Shown here one piece after another: positions 33,415-42,337 of a stretch of 64,000 nucleotides of DNA. The notes below the pieces were generated by a model. The model worked only from the letters and a program-made list of their open reading frames with translations, searched no databases and had not been told where the DNA came from. The stretch is from Streptomyces tanashiensis. GTDB taxonomy: Bacteria > Actinomycetota > Actinomycetes > Streptomycetales > Streptomycetaceae. The DNA lies in contig NZ_BMRZ01000024.1 in assembly GCF_014648895.1 (NCBI RefSeq), positions 1-64,000 on the forward strand, read 5' to 3'. The translations under genes and the position numbers were made by a program. Every line of letters begins with the position of its first letter. Position 1 is the stretch's first letter.

Positions 33415-34029
33415 ATGAGTGCACCTGGCACCGGACCGACGCCGTCCGGTCCCGTACCGCTGATCCGCTCCGGAACCAGGGGCGGAGGACCGGGCGGAGG
33501 ACCCGTGACGCGCCCACCCGTGCAGCGGACCGCCGAGCCGGCGGACCGGACGCAGCCCGACCTCGGCACGCTGCGGCTGCCCGAGCTGCGCGCCCTGCGC
33601 CGGGACGCGCAGAGCGACGAGGCCGATCTGAGCTATGTGCGCCGGATGCTCCAGGGCCGGATCGACATCCTGCGGGCCGAGCTGGCGCGGCGGACCGATC
33701 CGGAGGCCCCGGTCCTCGACCGGCTCTCCGAGATCCTCGCCGACGTGCCCTCGCGGCACCGCAGCTCCGCCCGGCACGTGACGCTGTCGACGCCGCGCGG
33801 CGAGGAGTACCGGCGGCTCGCGGCCGAGATGCTGTCGGAGGTCGAGCTGTCGGACCTGACGGCCCGCACGGACGACGAGCTGCACGCGGCGATGGGGCGG
33901 CTCGCGGGGTACGAGCAGCAGATCTCGCGGCGCCGGCAGCATCTCCAGCGGACCGCCGACGACTGCAGCGCGGAGATCGCCCGCCGCTACCGGGAGGGTG
34001 AGGCGCAGGTCGACGACCTGCTGGCCTGA
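33415..34029 (+). CDS. rsiG: RsiG, c-di-GMP-dependent anti-sigma factor of WhiG
   Basis: RsiG holds the sporulation sigma factor WhiG inactive when loaded with c-di-GMP, linking the second messenger to spore formation. The 204-aa protein has a disordered Pro/Gly-rich start and then an antiparallel helical hairpin. The c-di-GMP signature E-x3-S-x2-R-x3-Q-x3-D occurs in both helices: E69, S73, R76, Q80, D84 and E167, S171, R174, Q178, D182. The two-motif form is the one described in Streptomyces. ATG at 33415 has GAGGG upstream. Confidence 0.93.
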   Translation: MSAPGTGPTPSGPVPLIRSGTRGGGPGGGPVTRPPVQRTAEPADRTQPDLGTLRLPELRALRRDAQSDEADLSYVRRMLQGRIDILRAELARRTDPEAPVLDRLSEILADVPSRHRSSARHVTLSTPRGEEYRRLAAEMLSEVELSDLTARTDDELHAAMGRLAGYEQQISRRRQHLQRTADDCSAEIARRYREGEAQVDDLLA

Positions 34030-34091
34030 GCCTCCCGGGGGCGGGGGAAAGTCGCGTGCGGCGGTGGCCGGGGCGTGCGTAGGGTCGGGGG

Positions 34092-35336
34092 ATGAGTGTC
34101 GACGTACGCGCGGTGACGGAGTCCGAGTTCCACGACTGGCAGCGGGCGCTGCGCACCGGGTTCCTCAGGACGCCGGTCGTCTCCGACGCGGAGGTCGCCG
34201 ACCGGCTCGCCCACGCGGACCTCGCGCGGACGCTCGGCGCCTTCGACCGGGACCGGATCGTCGCCACCTTCCGGTCGTTCCGGCAGGAGGTCAGCACGGT
34301 CGGCGGCGGCAGTCTCGCCGCCGACGCGATCACCCAGGTCACGGTCTCGCCGACGCACCGCAGGCGCGGGCTGCTCAGCCGGATGATGTCGGCCGACCTC
34401 GCGGCCGCGAAGGAGCGGGGCGACGCGATCGCGACGCTGATCGCCGCCGAGTACCCGATCTACGGACGGTTCGGCTTCGGCGCGGCCAGCTGGGCCGCCG
34501 AGTGGAGCGTGGACGTGCGCCGGGCCGGTCTCGACCCGCGGCGCTCGGGCCGCCCGGAGGACGGTGGCCGGATCGATCTGACGGACGGCGACGAGATCCG
34601 CAAGACGGGCCCCGAGGTGCACCGGCGGCTCGCCGGCCTTCGCGCGGGGGTCACCCACCGCGACACGCGCAACTGGGAGCAGGGCACCGGGCTCGGCCAC
34701 CAGAGCGATCCGTGGCGGGAGCCGTTCTACGCGGTGTACCGGTCGGCGTCCGGCGAGGTCGAGGGCTATGTCGCGTACACCGCCGACGACAAGTGGGACG
34801 ACGCGAAGCAGCCGGTGAACACGGCGACCGTACGGGACCTCATCGCCGTCACCCCGGCCGCCGAGCGCGCCCTCTGGCACTACCTCTGCTCCATCGACTG
34901 GATCGCCACGGTCCGCTCCGGCTACCGGGCGCCCGACGACCTGCTGCCGCTGCTCCTGCCCGACCCGCGCGCGGCCAGGATGCTGACGTACGTGGACATG
35001 CTGTGGGTCCGGGTCCTGGACGTGGTCCGGGTACTGGAGAGCCGGACGTATCCGGTGGAGGGGAGTCTCGTCCTGGAGGTGCGGGACGCCGACGGCCTGG
35101 CCGGCGGGCGTTTCCGGCTCGACGCCTCCCCGGCGGGCGCGTCCTGTGTCCGTACCTCCGCGTCGCCGGATCTCGCCTTCGACGTCGCCGAGGCGGGGAC
35201 GCTCGCGTTCGGTGACGAGTCGGCGGTGCGGCTCTCCCGGCTGGGCCGGGTCGAGGAGCTGACGCCCGGCGCGGCGGCCCGTGCCGACCTGCTGTTCCGC
35301 ACCCCGCTGCGGCCGTTCTCGCCGGACATCTTCTGA
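34092..35336 (+). CDS. Eis-like GNAT acetyltransferase
   Basis: A 414-aa protein with the three-part layout of mycobacterial Eis: two GNAT domains and a C-terminal sterol-carrier-like domain. The acetyl-CoA loop is QVTVSPTHRRRGLLSRMM near residue 85. The C-terminus ends in FSPDIF, with the final Phe whose carboxylate acts in Eis catalysis. Eis acetylates aminoglycosides and protein lysines; the natural substrate here is not known. It starts 62 bp after rsiG. Confidence 0.88.
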   Translation: MSVDVRAVTESEFHDWQRALRTGFLRTPVVSDAEVADRLAHADLARTLGAFDRDRIVATFRSFRQEVSTVGGGSLAADAITQVTVSPTHRRRGLLSRMMSADLAAAKERGDAIATLIAAEYPIYGRFGFGAASWAAEWSVDVRRAGLDPRRSGRPEDGGRIDLTDGDEIRKTGPEVHRRLAGLRAGVTHRDTRNWEQGTGLGHQSDPWREPFYAVYRSASGEVEGYVAYTADDKWDDAKQPVNTATVRDLIAVTPAAERALWHYLCSIDWIATVRSGYRAPDDLLPLLLPDPRAARMLTYVDMLWVRVLDVVRVLESRTYPVEGSLVLEVRDADGLAGGRFRLDASPAGASCVRTSASPDLAFDVAEAGTLAFGDESAVRLSRLGRVEELTPGAAARADLLFRTPLRPFSPDIF

Positions 35337-35380
35337 GTCCTTCCGTCACTAGGATGGACGTCTTTCGAAGGAGTTGTTCC

Positions 35381-36004
35381 GTGGAGAGCGAGCACCCGAC
35401 CGGACTGCGCGAGCTGAAGAAGGCGCGCACCCGGCAGGCCCTGTCGGACGCCGCCATCGCGCTCTTCCTGGAGAAGGGCTTCGACGGGGTGTCCGTCGCG
35501 GAGGTGGCCGCCGCCGCCGAGGTCTCGAAGCCGACGCTCTTCCGGTACTTCGCCGCCAAGGAGGACCTGGTCCTCCATCGCTTCGCCGACCACCAGGGCG
35601 AGTCCGCGCGCGTGGTGGAGGCCGGGCGGGCCTCCGGCACGCCGCCGCTGGACGCGCTGTACGCGCACCTCCTCGACGGGCTCGAACGGCGCGATCCGGT
35701 CACCGGGCTCTGCGACGCGCCGGCGGTCCTCGCCTTCCACCGGCTGCTGTACGGGACGCCGGCCCTGCTCGCCCGTGTCCACGGGTTCCAGCGGGACTCC
35801 GAGGCCGCTCTCGCGGAGGCGCTCGGCGGTGATCCGCTGCGGGCGCGGCTGGCGGCCGGGCAGATCGTGTCCGTGCTCCGGATCCTCGCGGACGACAACG
35901 TGGCGCGGCTCGCGGCCGGCGATCCGGTCGCGGAGGTGGCGGCGGACGCGGTGGTGGCGGCGGCGGAGGCGTTCCGGTCGCTGCGCGAGGGGCTGCCGTA
36001 CTGA
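35381..36004 (+). CDS. TetR-family transcriptional regulator
   Basis: A 207-aa regulator. The HTH is TRQALSDAAIALFLEKGFDGVSVAEVAAAAEVSKPTLFRYFAAKEDLVLHRF. I chose the GTG at 35381 (MESEHPTGLREL) because AAGGAG lies eight bases before it. The ligand domain is ordinary length with one Cys (LCDAPAVL). It begins 44 bp after the Eis-like gene, which may be a target. Confidence 0.88.
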   Translation: MESEHPTGLRELKKARTRQALSDAAIALFLEKGFDGVSVAEVAAAAEVSKPTLFRYFAAKEDLVLHRFADHQGESARVVEAGRASGTPPLDALYAHLLDGLERRDPVTGLCDAPAVLAFHRLLYGTPALLARVHGFQRDSEAALAEALGGDPLRARLAAGQIVSVLRILADDNVARLAAGDPVAEVAADAVVAAAEAFRSLREGLPY

Positions 36005-36073
36005 GGATCCCGGACCTCGTCGCAACTCAAGTAAAAAATGTAACCCAGTAACGTTTCCGCTAGGCTTGTCGGA

Positions 36074-38233
36074 ATGACGTCACTGGACCTTGAGCTCGCC
36101 CGCGAACGCTCCCACCACGACGCCTGCCGCGCCGCCCTGGCCCGTATGACCGAGGACGTGGCCGAGCAGGTCGTCACCGGCGAGGACGTCGCCGCCTCCG
36201 GCGCCGACGCCGAAGCACTCGGCTACCACCTGCGCAGCCGCGCCAAGGAGATGGGCGAACAGCCGCCCGGGCCGCTGTTCTTCGGACGCCTCGACCGCGA
36301 GGACGGCCAGATCCACCACATCGGCCGCCGCCGCGTCGCCGAGCACCCGGCCGCCCCGCCGCTCGTCGTCGACTGGCGCGCGCCCGTCTCCCGCGCCTAC
36401 TACCAGGCCGGCGCGCACGACCCGCAGGGCGTCCTCCGGCGCCGCCGCTTCGGCTGGGCCCCCCACAGCCGGGGAGCGACCGAGGACCTGACCGCCCTGG
36501 AGGACGAGCGCCTCACGGACGGCCCGACGGGGACGGTGAGCGCCCTCGTCACCGGGGAGATCGAACGCCCCCGGGTCGGCCCCATGCGGGACATCGCCGC
36601 CACCATCCAGCCCGAACAGGACGACCTCGTACGCTCCGAGCCGGCCGCCTCCCTGTGCGTGCAGGGCGCGCCCGGCACCGGCAAGACCGCGGTGGGCCTG
36701 CACCGGGCCGCGTACCTGCTCTACACGCATCCGCAGCGGATCCGCCGCTCCGGCCTCCTCGTCCTCGGCCCCCACCGGGCCTTCCTCTCGTACATCGCCG
36801 AAGTGCTGCCCTCGCTCGGCGAGACCGGGATCCGGCAGGCCACCCTCGACGAGGAGATCGCCCGTCACCCGGTCCGGGCCGAGGACGGCGAGGCGGCGGC
36901 CCGGATCAAGCACGACGCCCGGATGGCGGGGGTGCTGCACCGCGCGCTGTACGGCAGGGTCGACCCCGCCCCGGCGGAGGACCTGGCCGTCCCCGACGGC
37001 TCGTACCACTGGCGCCTCCCGGCGGCGGAGCTCGCCGCGATCGTCTCGGCGGTACGGGACGAGGCGCCGCCCTACGCGACCGGCCGCGAGCGGGTCCGCG
37101 CCCGGGTCGTCCGGGCCCTCCAGCTCCGGGCCGAACGCCGGTCGGGGCCGATGGGCGCGGCCTGGGCGCGGCGGATCGAGCGGGCGCGGGCGGTGACGGC
37201 GTTCCTCGACGCGTGCTGGCCGAGGACGACCCCGGAGGAGGTCCTCGCGGACGTCCTGACGAACCCGGCCGCCTTCGGGGCCGCGGGCTCGGGGGCTTCC
37301 GATTCCGGGACTTCCGATTCCGGGACTTCCGGCTCGGGGGCGTTCGCGTCCGGGGCCTCCGCGTCCGGGGCCTCCGGCTTCGGGCCCTCCGCCTCCCGGA
37401 CCTCCGGCTCCGTCCCGGCCGGCCCGGTCGGTCCCGCGGATTCCCCGTTCACCGCGGCCGAGCTCGCGGCGATCCGCTGGGCGCGGCCGCCGCGCTCGTA
37501 CCGTTCGGCTCGCTGGACCGCCGCCGACCTCGTCCTCCTCGACGAGCTCGCCGGCCTCGTCGAGCGCCCCGAGAGCTACGGGCACGTCGTCGTCGACGAG
37601 GCCCAGGACCTCTCCCCGATGCAGTGCCGGGCCATCGCCCGCCGCACCGCGTTCGGTTCGCTCACCGTCCTCGGGGACCTCGCCCAGGGCACCACCCCGT
37701 GGGCCGCCCGCGACTGGGAAGAGCAGCTGGCCCACCTGGGCAAGCCCGGGACGCCCGTCGTGCCGCTGACCCTCGGCTACCGGGTCCCGGCGGCGATCGT
37801 CGACCTCGCCAACCGGCTCCTGCCGCGGCTCGGTGCCGACGTCCCCGCCGGGCGGTCGGTGCGCCGGGACGGCGAGGTGACGGTCCATCCGACGAAGGAC
37901 CTGGCCGACGGGGTCCGCGCGGCCGTGCGGACCGCGCTCGCGGCGGAGGGCTCGGTGGGGGTCATCACCGCCGACGGGCTCGTCGGTGCCGTGGCGGAGG
38001 CGGTCCGCGACTGCGGGGCCGGTGAACGCGTGACCGTCCTGCCCGCGACCGTGGTCAAGGGCCTGGAGTTCGACCACGTCGTGGTCGTCGAACCCGCCGC
38101 GATCATGGCGGCCGAGGCGCGCGGTGCCAACCGGCTCTACGTGGTGCTCACCCGGGCCGTGTCGCGCCTCTCGCTGGTGCACGAGGGGGAGCTGCCGGAG
38201 TTCCTGGACCCGGCCCCCCGTACAGGGCGGTGA
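36074..38233 (+). CDS. HelD-like RNA-polymerase-associated helicase
   Basis: A 719-aa SF1 helicase of the HelD type, which binds RNA polymerase and recycles it. The N-terminal arm is followed by FFGRLDREDGQIHHIGRR and PLVVDWRAPVSRAYYQA, both characteristic of HelD. Walker A is QGAPGTGKTAVGLHRAAYLLY and Walker B is VVVDEAQDLSPMQ; motif VI lies near LYVVLTRAV. A low-complexity Ser/Gly/Ala linker of about 45 residues is encoded by 15-bp tandem repeats (37300-37405). In S. venezuelae the relative HelR gives rifamycin resistance, but no RAE-like inverted repeat is seen in front of this gene. Confidence 0.87.
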   Translation: MTSLDLELARERSHHDACRAALARMTEDVAEQVVTGEDVAASGADAEALGYHLRSRAKEMGEQPPGPLFFGRLDREDGQIHHIGRRRVAEHPAAPPLVVDWRAPVSRAYYQAGAHDPQGVLRRRRFGWAPHSRGATEDLTALEDERLTDGPTGTVSALVTGEIERPRVGPMRDIAATIQPEQDDLVRSEPAASLCVQGAPGTGKTAVGLHRAAYLLYTHPQRIRRSGLLVLGPHRAFLSYIAEVLPSLGETGIRQATLDEEIARHPVRAEDGEAAARIKHDARMAGVLHRALYGRVDPAPAEDLAVPDGSYHWRLPAAELAAIVSAVRDEAPPYATGRERVRARVVRALQLRAERRSGPMGAAWARRIERARAVTAFLDACWPRTTPEEVLADVLTNPAAFGAAGSGASDSGTSDSGTSGSGAFASGASASGASGFGPSASRTSGSVPAGPVGPADSPFTAAELAAIRWARPPRSYRSARWTAADLVLLDELAGLVERPESYGHVVVDEAQDLSPMQCRAIARRTAFGSLTVLGDLAQGTTPWAARDWEEQLAHLGKPGTPVVPLTLGYRVPAAIVDLANRLLPRLGADVPAGRSVRRDGEVTVHPTKDLADGVRAAVRTALAAEGSVGVITADGLVGAVAEAVRDCGAGERVTVLPATVVKGLEFDHVVVVEPAAIMAAEARGANRLYVVLTRAVSRLSLVHEGELPEFLDPAPRTGR
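37296..37405 (+). repeat. 15-bp tandem repeats inside the HelD-like gene
   Basis: GATTCCGGGACTTCC occurs twice in a row, followed by several GCGTCCGGGGCCTCC-like copies. They encode repeated Ser-Gly-(Thr/Ala)-Ser units in a linker that varies in length between such genes. Confidence 0.8.
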
Positions 38234-39155
38234 GTTCGGCGCCGATCCGGGCGAGGGCGGTACGCGCCTCGGGCGGGTCGAGGAGCTCCACGCGGGCGCC
38301 GAGGCCGGCCAGCTGGGCGGCGATCACCTCGGGGGAGGGGCCGTCGGCCTCGATGGGCGTCCAGCCGTCCGGGCCGCGCTCCCCGTACCGGATCCGGCCG
38401 CCGAGCAGGCCCTCCAGGACGGTCTCGGTGCCGGGGGCGGCCCGGCCCCGGACCGTCGCGGCGACCATCCGGTCCTCCATGCGGGCGGCGAGCGCGCGCC
38501 AGGCCGTGGCGAGGTCGAAGCCCTCGGGGCGCCCGGCGGGGGCGCCGGTCTCGGTGACCGAGGTGACGCGGCCGACGCGGAAGGTGCGCAGTCCGTCCGC
38601 CGTGTCCGCGAGGAGGTAGCGGACGCCGGACTTCGCGGCGATCCCGAGCGGCTGGACGGTCCGCTCGCGGGGCTCGCGCCCCGGGCGGGCGTATCCGATG
38701 CGCAGCTCGCGTTCCTCGACCACGGCCCGCTGGAGCGCGGCCAGGTGGGCCGCCTCCTCGGTCTCCGCTCCCGTCCAGTCGGTGCCGTCGGCGATCCCGG
38801 CGCGGGCGGCGGCCTCGGCGCCCGCGCGGAGGGGCGCGGGGAGGGCCCGTACGAGCTTGCGGAGGGCGGTCCGGGTGTGGGGGCCGGCCCCCGTGTCCGG
38901 CCCCGTCAGGAGGAACAGTTCGCGGATCTCGGGGGCCGTCAGGCCGGTCAGGTCGGTGCGGGCACCGCCGACGAGCGACCAGCCGCCGCCCTGCCCGGCC
39001 TGGGAGTACACCGGTATCCCGGCGCTCGCGAGCGCTTCGAGATCGCGTCGGGCCGTGCGCTCGGACACGCCCAGTTCGAGGGCGAGTTCGGCGGCGGTGA
39101 CCCGCCGCCGGGTCTGGAGGAAGAGCAGGGCGGCGACGAGTCGGTCGGCTCTCAT
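38148..39155 (-). CDS. HTH/WYL-domain transcriptional regulator
   Basis: A 335-aa regulator. The N-terminal HTH (MRADRLVAALLFLQTRRRVTAAELALELGVSERTARRDLEALASAG) is of the DeoR/HTH_11 type and is followed by a WYL ligand-binding domain. Instead of the exact W-Y-L triplet it has VRYLLADTADGLRTFRVGRV. The C-terminal domain (PEVIAAQLAGLGARVELLDPPE) is WCX-like. Its last 86 bp overlap the 3' end of the HelD-like gene on the other strand. It overlaps the upstream MFS gene by 4 bp, so it probably controls that transporter. Confidence 0.85.
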   Translation of the reverse strand: MRADRLVAALLFLQTRRRVTAAELALELGVSERTARRDLEALASAGIPVYSQAGQGGGWSLVGGARTDLTGLTAPEIRELFLLTGPDTGAGPHTRTALRKLVRALPAPLRAGAEAAARAGIADGTDWTGAETEEAAHLAALQRAVVEERELRIGYARPGREPRERTVQPLGIAAKSGVRYLLADTADGLRTFRVGRVTSVTETGAPAGRPEGFDLATAWRALAARMEDRMVAATVRGRAAPGTETVLEGLLGGRIRYGERGPDGWTPIEADGPSPEVIAAQLAGLGARVELLDPPEARTALARIGAELTALYGGPGPGTPAAPPRAPARGATRPG

Positions 39156-40579
39156 GCCGCCATTGTCATCTGCCGGGTCTTCGTGGCCGCGGCCGGGCGC
39201 AGGACGGTGAGGGCGACGGCCAGGGCGACGAGGAGGAGACCGGCGCCGACGCCGAAGGCGAGGTGGTAGCCGCCCGTCAGCGCCTCGGGGGTGGGCCTTC
39301 CGGCCGCCGTGAGGGTCTCGGTGCGGGCGGCGGCCAGGGTGGAGAGGACCGCGACGCCGAGGGCCATGCCGATCTGCTGGGTGGTGTTGAAGAGCCCGGA
39401 GGCCAGGCCCGCGTCCGCCTCCTCCGCGCCGGACATGGCGAGCGCCGTGAGCGCGGGGAGCGCGAGGCCGAAGCCGGCGGCGAGCAGCATCACCGGGAGC
39501 AGGTCGGTGGCGTACGAGGCGTGGACGGGGACGCGGGTCAGCAGGCCGAGGACGCCGGTGAGCAGGACGAGGCCGGTGAGCAGGACGTTCCGCTCGCCGA
39601 AGCGGGCGATGAGGGGTGCCGAGACGCCGAGCGAGACGGCGCCGATGACGAGCGCGGCGGGCAGCATCGCGAAGCCGGTCTCGGCCGCCGAGTACCCGAG
39701 GACCTTCTGCAGGTAGAGGGCGACGAGGACCTGGAAGGAGAAGAGCGCGGCGACCATGAGCATCTGGACGGCGTTCGCGCCGGCGACACTGCGGGAGCGG
39801 AGGATCCGCAGCGGCATGAGGGGGTGCGCGGCCTTCGCCTGGCGGAGCAGGAAGCCGGCCAGGAGGGCGATGGCGAGGGCCCCGAAGCCGAGGGTGTGCG
39901 CCGAACCTGCCCCGTACTCCTCGATCTTGACGACGGCGTAGATCCCGGACATGAGGCCGGCGGTCACGAGCAGGGCGCCGGTGACGTCGGCTCCGGCCCG
40001 CAGGTCCGGGCTCCGGTCGGCGGGGAGGGCGCGGAGGGCGACGAGGAGGGTGGCCACGCCGATGGGCAGGTTGATGAAGAAGATCCAGTTCCAGGCGAGG
40101 GCGTCGGTGAGGACACCGCCGAGGACCTGGCCGAGGGAGGCTCCGGCGGCGCCGGTGAAGCTGAACACGGCGATGGCGCGGGCGCGTTCGCGCGGTTCGG
40201 TGAAGAGGGTGATCAGGATGCCGAGCCCGACGGCGGAGGCCATCGCGCTGCCGACGCCCTGGAGGAAGCGGGCGGCGATGAGGACGGCGGGGGAGGCGGC
40301 GACGCCGGCGAGGAGGGAGGCGGCGGTGAAGATCCCGGTGCCCGCGAGGAACATCCGCCGGCGGCCGACGAGGTCGCCGAGCCGGCCGGAGAGGAGGAGG
40401 AGCGAGCCGAAGGCGATCAGGTAGGCGTTGACGACCCAGCTGAGGCCGGCGGGGGTGAAGCCGAGGTCGCCCTGGATGGCGGGCATCGCGACGGTGACGA
40501 TGCTGCCGTCGAGGACCGTCATCAGCATGCCGGTGGCGAGGACGCCGAGGGCGAGGCGGGGGCTGGTGGGCGCGGGCAT
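39152..40579 (-). CDS. MFS drug-efflux transporter, DHA2 (14-TMS) family
   Basis: A 475-aa proton-coupled exporter. The sequence has FMTVLDGSIVTVAMPAIQ-like VLDGSIVTVAMPAI in helix 1, GRLGDLVGRRRMFLAG in loop 2-3 and the exporter motif C region GASLGQVLGGVLTD in helix 5. I chose the ATG at 40579 because AGGAG precedes it. It sits between a MarR regulator and a WYL regulator, either of which could control it; drug substrate unknown. Confidence 0.9.
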   Translation of the reverse strand: MPAPTSPRLALGVLATGMLMTVLDGSIVTVAMPAIQGDLGFTPAGLSWVVNAYLIAFGSLLLLSGRLGDLVGRRRMFLAGTGIFTAASLLAGVAASPAVLIAARFLQGVGSAMASAVGLGILITLFTEPRERARAIAVFSFTGAAGASLGQVLGGVLTDALAWNWIFFINLPIGVATLLVALRALPADRSPDLRAGADVTGALLVTAGLMSGIYAVVKIEEYGAGSAHTLGFGALAIALLAGFLLRQAKAAHPLMPLRILRSRSVAGANAVQMLMVAALFSFQVLVALYLQKVLGYSAAETGFAMLPAALVIGAVSLGVSAPLIARFGERNVLLTGLVLLTGVLGLLTRVPVHASYATDLLPVMLLAAGFGLALPALTALAMSGAEEADAGLASGLFNTTQQIGMALGVAVLSTLAAARTETLTAAGRPTPEALTGGYHLAFGVGAGLLLVALAVALTVLRPAAATKTRQMTMAA

Positions 40580-40620
40580 GGAAATCACTCCTGTTCGTCG
40601 GAGGCGACAGGAGAGACGCT

Positions 40621-40657
40621 AGCAGAAGGTTTTGTTGCAGACTATTTTTTACGGAAC
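40621..40657. promoter_or_regulatory. AT-rich operator/promoter region between MFS and MarR genes
   Basis: A stretch with TTTTGTTGCAGACTATTTTTT stands out against the GC-rich background, upstream of the MFS ATG. TTGTTGCAGACTA resembles a half-palindromic MarR site. No exact palindrome was found. Shown only as a candidate. Confidence 0.4.
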
Positions 40658-40669
40658 GACTTTCGGGTC

Positions 40670-41155
40670 CTATCCGCGCTGACGGGCCCGGCGGGCGGGC
40701 GTCGGGCTCTCGACGGGGGCCTCCAGATGGCCGGTGGCCAGCCGGTTCAGGGCGCGCAGCAGGACCTCCCGCTCGTCGTCGGGGAGGGAGGCGAGGGCGC
40801 TCTCGTGCACGCCGTCGACGATCTCCTGGCTCCGGTGGGCGACCTCGGCCCCCGCCTCGGTCACCGCGATGATCCGCGCCCGGCGGTCGGTGGCGGACGG
40901 CCTGCGCTCGGCCAGGCCGGCCTTCTCCAGGGCGTCGACGGTCACCACCATCGTGGTCTTGTCCATGTCCCCGATCTCGGCGAGCTGCGCCTGCGTCCGC
41001 TCCTCCTCCAGGGCGTGCACCAGGACGCAGTGCATGCGCGCGGTGAGCCCGATCTCCCCGAGCGCGGCGGCCATACGCGTCCGCAGGGCGTGACTGGTGT
41101 GGTCGAGGAGGTAGGAGAGGTCGGGCTCGGTGCGGGTGGGGGCCATGGATGTCAT
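40670..41155 (-). CDS. MarR-family transcriptional regulator
   Basis: A 161-aa winged-helix regulator: MAAALGEIGLTARMHCVLVHALEE, then QAQLAEIGDMDKTTMVVTVDALEKAGLAERRPSATDRRARII. One Cys (MHCV) in the dimer-interface region could sense oxidation. ATG at 41155 chosen; MAPTRTE at 41146 is the alternative. It reads toward the MFS gene with a 90-bp gap and likely represses it. Confidence 0.87.
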   Translation of the reverse strand: MTSMAPTRTEPDLSYLLDHTSHALRTRMAAALGEIGLTARMHCVLVHALEEERTQAQLAEIGDMDKTTMVVTVDALEKAGLAERRPSATDRRARIIAVTEAGAEVAHRSQEIVDGVHESALASLPDDEREVLLRALNRLATGHLEAPVESPTPARRARQRG

Positions 41156-41221
41156 GCCTGCCAGCGTAGCGAGGATCGATCCGTCGCGGATCGTCACGAA
41201 GCGGACGACCGCGTGCCTCGG

Positions 41222-41806
41222 CTACAGGCCGCGCGTGCCGTCGATGCGCTCCCGGAGGAGGTCCGCGTGGCCGTTGTGGCGGGCGTACTCCTCGATCATG
41301 TGGATGAGCACCCAGCGCAGCGACACCGTCCCGCGCCAGGCGTCGTCGCCCGAGACGTCGAGGTGCGGCGCCTCGGCGGCGAAGCGGTCGGAGAAGTCCA
41401 CCGCCGCCCGCCAGGCCTCCCAGGCCGCCGTGACGGCCGCCGGGTCGGCCACGGCCTCGTCGAAGTCCCCGTCCGGGGAGTCCGGGGAGGAGAAGAGGGG
41501 GCCCGCGTCCTCCTGCCCGGCGAGCACCCGGCGGAACCAGTGGCGCTCCATGTCGGCGAGGTGCCGGACCAGGCCGAGCAGGGACAGCGTGGACGGTGCG
41601 GCGGAGCGCACGGCCAGTTCCCCTTCCAGGCCCGCGCACTTCAGGACCAGGGTCGTCCGCTGGTCCGCCAGGAACTCGGCGAGCATCCGCCGCTCGTCCC
41701 CGGTGGCGGGGCGGGTGAAGCGGGCCGGCCCCGGAGCCGCCCCCTCGTCGAGGACGTCCGCGCGCCGCCGGGGCGCCGCCGTGTCGTCCCGTTCGTCAAC
41801 TGTCAT
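41222..41806 (-). CDS. DinB/DUF664-family protein
   Basis: A 194-aa four-helix-bundle protein of the DinB/YfiT superfamily. The three metal-ligand histidines can be placed: LVRHLADMERHWF and EYARHNGHADLLRERIDG. Such proteins are often mycothiol-, bacillithiol- or glutathione-dependent transferases; mycothiol is made by this organism. The first 30 residues (DERDDTAAPRRRADVLD) look unstructured, so the start may be further in. Stop is 66 bp from the MarR start. Confidence 0.8.
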   Translation of the reverse strand: MTVDERDDTAAPRRRADVLDEGAAPGPARFTRPATGDERRMLAEFLADQRTTLVLKCAGLEGELAVRSAAPSTLSLLGLVRHLADMERHWFRRVLAGQEDAGPLFSSPDSPDGDFDEAVADPAAVTAAWEAWRAAVDFSDRFAAEAPHLDVSGDDAWRGTVSLRWVLIHMIEEYARHNGHADLLRERIDGTRGL

Positions 41807-41910
41807 GGTGTCCCTCCCTGTTGAGCCTCGGACACATGCTGGCACGGCGGTGCCCCCTGCCCGTGGACGGGGAGGGGGCACGCCCGGACCGGAGGGGTGG
41901 AAGGCGGGGG

Positions 41911-42327
41911 TCAGGCCTTCGGCTGGGCGAAGCGGATCATGTTGCCGGCGGGGTCGCGGAAGGCGCAGTCGCGGACGCCGTAGTGCTGGTCCACCGGCTC
42001 CTGGAGCACCTCGCCGCCGGCCGCCCGGACCCGTTCGAAGGTGGCGTCGACGTCCCCGGTGGAGAAGATCACGCCGCGGAGGAGGCCCTTGGCGAGGAGG
42101 TCCTTGACCGCCTGGCGGTCGGTCTCCGAGGCGCCGGGGTCGGGGAGCGGGGTCTCCAGCACGACGGCGACCTCGGGCTGCGCGGGCGAGCCGAGGGTCA
42201 CCCAGCGCATCCCCTCGTAGCCGACGTCGTTGCGGACCTCCAGGCCGAGGGCGTCGCGGTAGAAGCCGAGCGCCGCGTCGGCGTCGTCGACGGTGATGAA
42301 GCACTGCGAGAGCTTGATGTCGTCCAT
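41911..42327 (-). CDS. VOC (glyoxalase/bleomycin-resistance fold) protein
   Basis: A 138-aa protein with two beta-alpha-beta-beta-beta units: CFITVDDADAALGFYRDALGLEVRND and GVIFSTGDVDATFERVRAAGGEVLQEP…YGVRDCAFRDPAGNMIRFAQP. The C-terminal PAGNMIRF is typical of the family. It directly follows an AraC-type gene (10-bp gap), which probably regulates it. Confidence 0.88.
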   Translation of the reverse strand: MDDIKLSQCFITVDDADAALGFYRDALGLEVRNDVGYEGMRWVTLGSPAQPEVAVVLETPLPDPGASETDRQAVKDLLAKGLLRGVIFSTGDVDATFERVRAAGGEVLQEPVDQHYGVRDCAFRDPAGNMIRFAQPKA

Positions 42328-42337
42328 GCCGTCGACG

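Noticed and set aside
36005..36073. Rifamycin-associated element before the HelD-like gene
   Set aside because: No inverted repeat of that type is seen in this short, AT-richer gap.
38148..41639. An 1163-codon minus-strand frame over the WYL, MFS and MarR genes
   Set aside because: Only its C-terminal 335 residues are real protein; the rest is out of frame with the well-supported MFS and MarR genes.
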